From Clostridia bacterium (GTDB lineage Bacteria; Bacillota; Clostridia; Oscillospirales; CAG-272), in the NCBI GenBank assembly GCA_017629395.1, contig JAGBXH010000107.1, positions 1 to 19,640 of the forward strand: a stretch of 19,640 bases of DNA, read 5' to 3'. Shown in pieces: positions 1 to 4,920 of this stretch. The position numbers were made by a program, and so were the translations under genes. The notes below the pieces were generated by a model that was not told where the DNA came from, did no database searches, and saw only the letters and a list, made by a program, of their open reading frames with translations. Numbering within the stretch: the stretch's first letter is position 1; each line of letters opens with the position of its first letter.

Positions 1-1256
1 CCCCCGAGGGTGCGCGTGACTACGTCGTTCCTTCCAGAATCCACCCCGGTTCTATGTACGCGCTGCCCCAGTCGCCTCAGCTGTACAAGCAGCTGCTGAT
101 GCTGTCGGGCTACGACCGCTACATTCAGCTGGCTCGCTGCTTCCGCGACGAGGACCTGAGAGCTGACCGCCAGCCCGAATTTACCCAGATCGACCTTGAG
201 ATGTCCTTTGCATCCATGGAAGAGATCATGGAGGTCAACGAAGGCTTTATCAAGAGAGTGTTCAAGGAAGTGCTTGGCGTGGATATCGCAACGCCCATGC
301 AGCGCATGACCTTTGCCGAGGCAATGAACCTGTACGGCAGCGATAAGCCCGATACCAGATATGAAATGACCATCAAGGACATGTCCGCGGTGGTTGCTAA
401 TACCACTTTCCCCGTGTTCGCAGGTGCGCTTGCGGACGGCGGCAGCGTGCGTGCCATCGTGGCAAAGAACGGTGCGAGTGCGCTGACCAGAAAAGAGATC
501 GACAAGCTGACCGAGCATGCAAAGGGCATTGGTGCCAAGGGCGTTGCCTTCATCCGCTGGGCGGATGCCGCTCCCAACTGCTCGTTTGCTAAGTTCTTAG
601 CCCCCGAGGAGCTGGACGCGCTGATCGCAGCACTGGGGCTGGAGCAGGGCGACGTTGCGCTGTTCGTTGCCGACAAGGATAAGGTTGTGCTGCCCGTACT
701 GGGTGCACTCCGTCAGTTGGTTGCAAAGAAGCTGGACATCATCCCCAAGGGTCAGTTCAACTTCCTGTGGATCACCGAGTTCCCGTTCTTTGAGTGGAAC
801 GAGGAGACCGGTGCTTGGGATGCAATGCACCATCCCTTCACTATGCCTTTGGAAGAGTGCCTGCCTTACCTTGAGAGCGATCCCGGCAAGGTACGCGCAA
901 AGTGCTACGATATGGTGCTCAACGGCACCGAGCTGCTCTCCGGCTCGATCCGTATTACCGACTGGCAGCTGCAGGAGCAGATGTTCCGCGCGCTGGGTCT
1001 TACCAAGGAAGAGATCGAAGCAAAATTCGGTTTCCTGGTGGATGCATACAAGTACGGTGCACCTCCTCACGGTGGCTCCGGTATGGGTCTTGACCGTCTG
1101 GCAATGGTCATGCTGGGCGCAGACAGCCTGCGTGACGTCATTGCATTCCCCAAGGTACAGAACGCAAGCGAGCTGATGTCGGGTTGTCCCGCTCCCGCAG
1201 ATCCCAAGGCAATGGAGGAGCTGCATCTGGCATTCGTTCCCGAAAGCAAAGAGTAA
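1..1256 (+). CDS. aspS: Aspartyl-tRNA synthetase, 3' part (5' end outside window)
   Basis: Charges tRNA-Asp with aspartate in the cytosol. The reading frame is open from base 3, so the gene enters from the left; the ATG at 54 is internal, because the codons before it already read like AspRS (PEGARDYVVPSRIHPG). Visible parts in order: class II motif 2 region (FRDEDLRADRQPEF), the bacterial GAD insertion domain beginning near LYGSDKPDTRYE, then class II motif 3 (GMGLDRLAMVML) close to the C terminus. Bacterial AspRS is usually about 590 residues and about 417 are present, so roughly the first 170-190 (anticodon-binding OB fold and start of the catalytic core) are missing. The stop at 1254-1256 lies 23 bases before the next start, which suggests one operon. 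Whether it is a discriminating or non-discriminating AspRS cannot be told from this part. Confidence 0.97.
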   Translation, partial: PEGARDYVVPSRIHPGSMYALPQSPQLYKQLLMLSGYDRYIQLARCFRDEDLRADRQPEFTQIDLEMSFASMEEIMEVNEGFIKRVFKEVLGVDIATPMQRMTFAEAMNLYGSDKPDTRYEMTIKDMSAVVANTTFPVFAGALADGGSVRAIVAKNGASALTRKEIDKLTEHAKGIGAKGVAFIRWADAAPNCSFAKFLAPEELDALIAALGLEQGDVALFVADKDKVVLPVLGALRQLVAKKLDIIPKGQFNFLWITEFPFFEWNEETGAWDAMHHPFTMPLEECLPYLESDPGKVRAKCYDMVLNGTELLSGSIRITDWQLQEQMFRALGLTKEEIEAKFGFLVDAYKYGAPPHGGSGMGLDRLAMVMLGADSLRDVIAFPKVQNASELMSGCPAPADPKAMEELHLAFVPESKE

Positions 1257-1279
1257 GTAACGACAATTTGGAGGGTAAT

Positions 1280-2002
1280 ATGGCTGCAAACACGATCAAG
1301 TTCAATAAGGGCAATACCTTGGCTGTTGCACACAGAGGTGTCAGCGGCTTGGAAACGGAAAACACCTGCGCGGCGTTTATCGCGGCTGGCAACCGCACCT
1401 ACTGGGGCGTGGAAACCGACGTGTATCGCACCGCAGACGGCAAGTTTATTCTCAACCATGACGGCAACTTAAAGAGAATTGCGGGCGAGGATCTCGCGGT
1501 CGAGCAGGTCAGCTTTGACGTTGCGCGCGCAGCGACCTTATACGATAAGGACGGCGTCAAGAGAGGGGACTTGCACCTGGCAAGCGTGGACGAATACGTG
1601 CGCATTTGCAAAAAGTACGGCAAGATCTGCGTGTTGGAGCTCAAGAGCAATTTCACCGACGAGGAGATCGCAAGCCTTTGCGCGCTGATCAAGGAGCTTG
1701 ACTATCTGGACGGTGTGACCTTTATCGCGTTCAACATTGAGAACCTCTACAAGGTGCGCGCGCTGTACCCCGAGCAGCCCTGCCAGTTCTTGACGGGAGA
1801 CGTCAGCGATGCAACGCTGGCATGCCTTGCCGAGCATAAGCTGGACCTTGACGTGCACTATCCCGCGCTGACCAAGGAGCGCGTGGACGCGTTCCATGCA
1901 GCAGGCATCAAGATCAACTGCTGGACGGTGGACAATGCTGCCGACGGTGAGCGTCTTGCCGAGTGGGGCGTGGATTATATTACCACCAATATTTTGGAAT
2001 AA
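1280..2002 (+). CDS. Glycerophosphodiester phosphodiesterase family protein, cytosolic
   Basis: A 240-residue protein of the GDPD/PLC-like TIM-barrel family, which hydrolyses glycerophosphodiesters from phospholipid turnover to glycerol 3-phosphate and an alcohol. The family signature is present: H18-R19-G20, then ETENT in place of the usual PENT, metal and catalytic residues E45 and D47 in GVETDV, and H60-D61 (NHDG). The C terminus has the typical WTVDN and GVDYITTN strands. There is no signal peptide or membrane segment, so it acts inside the cell. I chose the ATG at 1280 because GGAGGG lies 7 bases upstream and the HRG motif then falls at the usual distance; the frame is open further upstream only inside aspS. 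It follows aspS closely and ends at a strong hairpin, so it is probably the last gene of that transcript. Family is clear; the exact substrate is not. Confidence 0.93.
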   Translation: MAANTIKFNKGNTLAVAHRGVSGLETENTCAAFIAAGNRTYWGVETDVYRTADGKFILNHDGNLKRIAGEDLAVEQVSFDVARAATLYDKDGVKRGDLHLASVDEYVRICKKYGKICVLELKSNFTDEEIASLCALIKELDYLDGVTFIAFNIENLYKVRALYPEQPCQFLTGDVSDATLACLAEHKLDLDVHYPALTKERVDAFHAAGIKINCWTVDNAADGERLAEWGVDYITTNILE

Positions 2003-2013
2003 AGACTTTCATC

Positions 2014-2042
2014 AAAGGGCGACCGCAAGGTCGCCCTTTGTA
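2014..2042 (+). terminator. Hairpin terminator after the GDPD gene
   Basis: Perfect 11-bp stem (2014-2024 with 2029-2039) closed by a GCAA tetraloop and followed by a short T-containing tail. It lies 12 bases after the GDPD stop. The inner stem GGGCGACC-GCAA-GGTCGCCC recurs exactly at 2594-2613. Confidence 0.8.
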
Positions 2043-2054
2043 TTTCAGTTTGTG

Positions 2055-2168
2055 CCTAAGAGCGGGCGATCACTGATCGCCCCTACGACTGATTGTGTTA
2101 TGATTTTGCAATTCTAAAAGTCTAAACGGGCATGCCGTAGGGGCGATTCACGAATCGCCCGTTCTTAG
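2055..2168. repeat. Inverted pair of REP-like palindromic repeats
   Basis: Two copies of the same roughly 33-base unit face each other. The left copy, 2056-2087, contains GGGCGATCACTGATCGCCCC. The right copy, 2136-2168, read on the minus strand contains GGGCGATTCGTGAATCGCCC. Both carry the same flanks (CTAAGA on one side, CTACG on the other) and each is itself a palindrome. The pair could fold into one long cruciform across the AT-rich centre. It resembles intergenic REP or MITE-like repeats; no open reading frame is associated. Confidence 0.7.
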
Positions 2169-2184
2169 CCCCAACAACTCTCCC

Positions 2185-2213
2185 TTGACAACCCCTGCAT
2201 ACTATGTTATAAT
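2185..2213 (+). promoter_or_regulatory. Consensus vegetative promoter for the 112-residue membrane protein
   Basis: TTGACA at 2185-2190 and TATAAT at 2208-2213 with a 17-base spacer, a perfect match to the housekeeping sigma-factor consensus. The start codon is 36 bases after the -10 box. Confidence 0.88.
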
Positions 2214-2248
2214 GAACCAAACCAAAATCAAGGTATAAGGAGGGCTTT

Positions 2249-2587
2249 ATGAAAAACCTGAAACGTTTATTGATTCCCGTTATGTGTTTGCTTCTTTGTG
2301 CGGTCATGGCGTTGCCTGCGTATGCGTTCAGTCCCAGCGATCCCAATGCATCGCCTTTGGAAGAATTTTTTGGCAACCTCACAATGATAATCATTGTGCT
2401 GTTCTTTGCTGCATTACAGTATATAGTTCCTATCCTGATCATTTTGGCAATATTGATCGTGGTTGTGGTCGTGGTCGCGTTTTTCGCTGTGCGTGCTTTC
2501 AGAAAGAGGTATAGAATTGTAAAGGTGAGCACAACACCCAAAACAGAGGATGAAGCCGAGAATATTACGGAAGATAAAACCGAATAG
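2249..2587 (+). CDS. Small secreted or membrane protein of unknown function
   Basis: A 112-residue protein that I do not recognise. It starts at the ATG at 2249 behind AAGGAGGG with a short spacer. Residues 1-26 form a signal peptide (lysines at 2 and 5, hydrophobic core, AYA cleavage site before F27). A short acidic and polar stretch follows, then an unusually long hydrophobic run from about 45 to 81 with a Gln and a Pro near its middle (Q57, P61), including six consecutive valines (71-76). It is either one long helix or a tight hairpin. A basic patch (RAFRKRYR, 82-89) and an acidic Thr/Glu-rich tail end the protein. The basic patch probably stays in the cytosol. It is a single-gene unit with its own consensus promoter and a following hairpin, which argues for a real, well-expressed gene. 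Confidence 0.8.
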   Translation: MKNLKRLLIPVMCLLLCAVMALPAYAFSPSDPNASPLEEFFGNLTMIIIVLFFAALQYIVPILIILAILIVVVVVVAFFAVRAFRKRYRIVKVSTTPKTEDEAENITEDKTE

Positions 2588-2593
2588 AGAGAC

Positions 2594-2613
2594 GGGCGAC
2601 CGCAAGGTCGCCC
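2594..2613 (+). repeat. GGGCGACC-GCAA-GGTCGCCC hairpin after the membrane protein gene
   Basis: An 8-bp perfect stem with a GCAA loop, 6 bases after the stop codon. It is identical to the inner stem of the hairpin at 2017-2036. It lacks a clear T-run (CCCTATTGTG follows), so it may be a weak terminator, an mRNA 3' stabiliser or a member of a dispersed hairpin repeat family. Confidence 0.6.
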
Positions 2614-2688
2614 TATTGTGTTGCTTGGGATGTTATGTGAGAAAATCCAATCCGTTCTTTTTGGCACCGCGGGCGCAAAGAAGAACAT

Positions 2689-2785
2689 ATTTCGCTTCGC
2701 GAAATCAAACGCCGTTGGTTATTTCGCTCGTTGCGACGAGCGACAAGGGCGCTGCCCTTGACCTGCGAGCCTTTGAAAAGGCTCG
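2689..2785. repeat. Array of four consecutive hairpins upstream of the polA promoter
   Basis: Four perfect stem-loops within 97 bases: ATTTCGC/GCGAAAT (2689-2705), TCGCTCGT/ACGAGCGA with loop TGCG (2724-2743), CAAGGGC/GCCCTTG (2744-2760) and CGAGCCTT/AAGGCTCG with loop TGAA (2766-2785). It sits in the gene-free stretch 2588-2844. From memory, closely similar GGGC..GCCC and GAGCC..GGCTC intergenic strings recur in Oscillospirales genomes, so this is probably a dispersed repeat; I cannot verify that here. A structured RNA is the alternative. I saw no open reading frame of its own in this stretch that looks real. Confidence 0.65.
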
Positions 2786-2844
2786 ATCCAAACTTTTCAT
2801 GGGTTGGGTCATCCGTGTGGTGTGGTGCGTCTGATGATTTTTAC

Positions 2845-2874
2845 TTGACAAACGTCACAATTTTGTGGTATAAT
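2845..2874 (+). promoter_or_regulatory. Original polA promoter, now upstream of the inserted cassette
   Basis: TTGACA at 2845-2850, an 18-base spacer and TATAAT at 2869-2874. The truncated polA copy starts 32 bases after the -10 box. The promoter lies outside the duplicated 71 bases, so only the left, broken copy has it. I found no terminator between here and the intact polA, so polA probably depends on transcription through the whole insert. Confidence 0.85.
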
Positions 2875-2894
2875 AAATAAGATTATGGATATAT

Positions 2895-2965
2895 AAGGGG
2901 AAACGCATGAAAACCTTACTTTGTATCGACGGAAACAGTATACTCAACCGCGCGTTTTACGGCAT
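2895..2965 (+). repeat. Direct repeat, left copy (polA ribosome site and first 20 codons)
   Basis: Matches 4850-4920 over 71 bases with a single difference (T at 2939, C at 4894, both giving Ser). It covers AAGGGGAAACGC, the ATG and codons up to Ile20. It marks the left boundary of the inserted segment; the net extra DNA is 1,955 bases. Confidence 0.95.
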
Positions 2966-2990
2966 TCGCGCGCTGTTAATTGAAGAATAA
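2907..2990 (+). pseudogene. Truncated 5' copy of polA (27 codons)
   Basis: Encodes MKTLLCIDGNSILNRAFYGI, identical to the first 20 residues of the polA at 4862, then RALLIEE and a TAA stop at 2988-2990. It keeps the native promoter and a ribosome site, so it is probably still transcribed and translated into a short peptide. It has lost everything after the first strand and helix of the 5' nuclease domain, so it cannot be a functional polymerase. Its ribosome traffic may help start the next gene, whose possible TTG start (2999) lies 8 bases after this stop. Confidence 0.9.
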
Positions 2991-3016
2991 GTATTAATTT
3001 GGATAGTGACAGAAAC

Positions 3017-3484
3017 ATGGAGATTTTTATTAGTATAGTCAACTTGGTGAATCTGCTATTTCAGCCAATAGCAAATATTTTCTTGAAAACAACCGTGTCT
3101 GTGGAAAACCCTATATGTGAGTTTAACAGATCTCGAATATCGGACGGTGAAGGGGGGTTCTTGTTTGGATCTCATGGAAATTTTGATCTTGTGGTGATCA
3201 ACCGAAAGAACACTTCTGCTTTGATCAGAAATGTTTACTGTACAGCTTTATGCGAAGGTAAACTTCTTAAAGATAGAATTTTGTGCAAAACACTTCACTG
3301 TAGAAATTCTGATCTGTCAAATTGCGCTTGTACCAATATTCAAGAAATAAGTGTTTCTCCCAAAAGTTCTATACGGTATGCTGTTACATTCTCTGTAGGA
3401 GCGGATTTGTCTTTATGCGATAAGTTTGTCTTGCATTATTGCGATGGACTCAAAAATAAGAGAATCGTCATATGGAAAAAATAG
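3017..3484 (+). CDS. Membrane-anchored protein of unknown function in the polA cassette
   Basis: A 155-residue protein from the ATG at 3017; a TTG at 3001 minus 2 (2999) would add six residues. Neither start has a good ribosome site. The N terminus, about residues 1-22 (MEIFISIVNLVNLLFQPIAN), is hydrophobic and probably a single membrane anchor. The rest looks beta-rich, with alternating strands such as FDLVVINR and a polar C terminus (KNKRIVIWKK), which suggests a small beta-sandwich. It has several cysteines (CTALC, CKTLHC, CAC), but no clear metal site. I do not recognise the family. It sits 69 bases before the nuclease gene on the same strand and shares its AT-rich composition, so the two probably arrived together and may work together. 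Partner, regulator or effector roles are all possible. Confidence 0.65.
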   Translation: MEIFISIVNLVNLLFQPIANIFLKTTVSVENPICEFNRSRISDGEGGFLFGSHGNFDLVVINRKNTSALIRNVYCTALCEGKLLKDRILCKTLHCRNSDLSNCACTNIQEISVSPKSSIRYAVTFSVGADLSLCDKFVLHYCDGLKNKRIVIWKK

Positions 3485-3553
3485 TTGCTCATATGCTATA
3501 GCTCTATTGTATCATGCTGAACACTCTGTATCACATTTTTAGGAGTTATAATT

Positions 3554-4780
3554 GTGTATATTTATTCAATTAACACTATACAGCGGGTTTTACGGGAATT
3601 TGAAAATGAACTGATGGGATATTCGGTAGAAAAGAAATGTACCGATGATGGTTTGATTAATGTTTATATATTAAATGACTCTCTTGTTCTTTTAGCAGAA
3701 TTTGTTGGCAGAAAAGTAGATTGTGTTGAGGCAGGAAAATGTCAAAAACAGCTCAATTTAAGTTGTTCATATTTAGACGATTTTACAGAAGAGGATATCT
3801 ATTACTCTTTGCGCGTCGAGGAATTAACGCCTAATGTTATTAATTATAAATTTGATCGCGTTGGCTTTGCCAAAAAAATGTCACATGATTTTGGTATCTC
3901 TAATTTTTGGGAGGGCTTAGTTTCGTATGCACGTTACGAATATGACCGAAATTCATTTTGGTACTATACTGTTCTAGGCGAAGAGCCGGATGCAAACATA
4001 AAAATCAGTCGGATTTTCCCAGAATTGGACTTGAAAGCAAGATGCGATGCATGGCCAGGTAAACTTTATCATTTTGTTGTATTGGAATTTGAAGATGTGT
4101 TTGGCTATGTTCATAGAGCGTGTACGTATACGACAGGAAAGCCTCATTCATGTGTATTGAACATATGTAAATCATGGATTAAAACAGGAAGGCTCAAAGG
4201 TAGTGCCACATATATTGGATCGATAGAGCGAGATATGGAAGCGGCTTTTAACAGTTGGAGGGGAGTGCGACGTCAGAAACGACTTGAAGAACACTTGAAA
4301 TATTTTAGTGTCGAAGTGTTTGTGAAAAAGCACGAGGATATTTTTGAAAACTTGCAATATGTGCTTGAGAATGCAAATGTTGGAAAATATAATAACATTG
4401 CAAGGAGCACCTATAGTCGACCAGTTAATAAATGGATATCAGAGGAATTGGTTTACAAAATTGCAAAAAAATATTATAAACAATATCAAGTTATTTATCA
4501 ACATAGACCCTTTTTTCTACGAAGTCCTAAAGATGGCCAAATGTCATATGATATATTTATATCAGGAATGAATGTTGCGATTGAATATCAGGGAAAACAG
4601 CATTTTGAACCAATAGAATATTTTGGAGGAAAAGAGTCATTTGACGCATTACAAGAAAGAGATAAACTGAAACAGGAACTGAGTTTGAAAAACGGAATTA
4701 AATTGGTATACATTAACTATTGGGAAGAAATCACACCGGATCTTATCATTGAAAGAGTTGGAGTTGACCCCCGACACTAG
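3554..4780 (+). CDS. Protein with C-terminal PD-(D/E)XK/Vsr-like nuclease domain
   Basis: A 408-residue protein. The GTG start at 3554 has AGGAG 8 bases upstream. The C-terminal part, about residues 325-400, shows the pattern of a Vsr-like or PD-(D/E)XK nuclease: a buried strand ending in Asp (SYDIFISGM, D333), the strand and loop AIEYQGKQHF with E344, Q346 and H350, then ERDKLKQE with D370 and a helix, and finally a hydrophobic strand (IKLVYINY). This spacing is known from short-patch-repair-type and EDxHD homing endonucleases, where Asp, Glu and His bind metal and cleave DNA. Residues 1-320 match nothing I know; they contain an aromatic- and charge-rich region and may read DNA or sense a trigger. 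Composition is AT-rich throughout. It could be a homing enzyme for polA or a defence nuclease. The nuclease call is an inference from motifs; the biological role is open. Confidence 0.72.
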   Translation: MYIYSINTIQRVLREFENELMGYSVEKKCTDDGLINVYILNDSLVLLAEFVGRKVDCVEAGKCQKQLNLSCSYLDDFTEEDIYYSLRVEELTPNVINYKFDRVGFAKKMSHDFGISNFWEGLVSYARYEYDRNSFWYYTVLGEEPDANIKISRIFPELDLKARCDAWPGKLYHFVVLEFEDVFGYVHRACTYTTGKPHSCVLNICKSWIKTGRLKGSATYIGSIERDMEAAFNSWRGVRRQKRLEEHLKYFSVEVFVKKHEDIFENLQYVLENANVGKYNNIARSTYSRPVNKWISEELVYKIAKKYYKQYQVIYQHRPFFLRSPKDGQMSYDIFISGMNVAIEYQGKQHFEPIEYFGGKESFDALQERDKLKQELSLKNGIKLVYINYWEEITPDLIIERVGVDPRH

Positions 4781-4849
4781 TAAACAAATAAGAAAAGAGT
4801 ATGCCAATGATAATGATCTAAAAATCACCATCACAAAGATAAAAGAAAA

Positions 4850-4920
4850 AAGGGGAAACGCATGAAAACCTTACTTTGTATCGACGGAAACAGCATACTC
4901 AACCGCGCGTTTTACGGCAT
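4850..4920 (+). repeat. Direct repeat, right copy (start of intact polA)
   Basis: Second copy of the 71-base polA start, one mismatch from 2895-2965. Identity stops sharply on both sides. Upstream, the sequence is cassette DNA (run of A bases). Downstream, the codons after GGC-AT read ATC-AGG-CTG-CTG here and ATT-CGC-GCG-CTG in the left copy, which still encode GIR-x-L. Confidence 0.95.

Larger units (their letters stand above)
2966..4849 (+). mobile_element. AT-rich inserted cassette in the 5' end of polA (nuclease and membrane protein)
   Basis: About 1.9 kb lie between the two copies of the polA start. Base composition changes sharply: 18 of 60 bases are G or C at 3541-3600, against 37 of 60 at 5041-5100 in polA. 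The segment holds two same-strand genes, a short membrane-anchored protein and a protein with a C-terminal nuclease domain. It has no transposase, integrase or recombinase gene and no terminal inverted repeats that I can see. Composition, position and duplication of the target gene start all point to horizontal acquisition. The nuclease could drive homing into polA, or the two genes could be cargo such as a defence pair; the sequence alone does not decide. An exact boundary cannot be fixed without an empty-site relative. Confidence 0.75.

Noticed and set aside
2041..2800. CRISPR-like repeat array
   Set aside because: The repeats are inverted or of differing sequence and unevenly spaced, with no unique spacers and no cas genes.
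2966..4849. Insertion sequence or integrase-driven island
   Set aside because: No transposase, integrase or recombinase gene and no terminal inverted repeats are visible. The 71-base repeat is far longer than a usual target-site duplication and is coding sequence.
4781..4849. New promoter for polA at the right end of the cassette
   Set aside because: GATAAT near 4810 resembles a -10 box, but there is no acceptable -35 box or extended -10 at the right distance; too weak to call.
2907..4920. Group I or II intron, or intein, in polA
   Set aside because: The target sequence is duplicated on both sides, the left polA piece ends in a stop codon and the right piece has its own ribosome site and ATG. 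I saw no ribozyme core or splicing-domain motifs.
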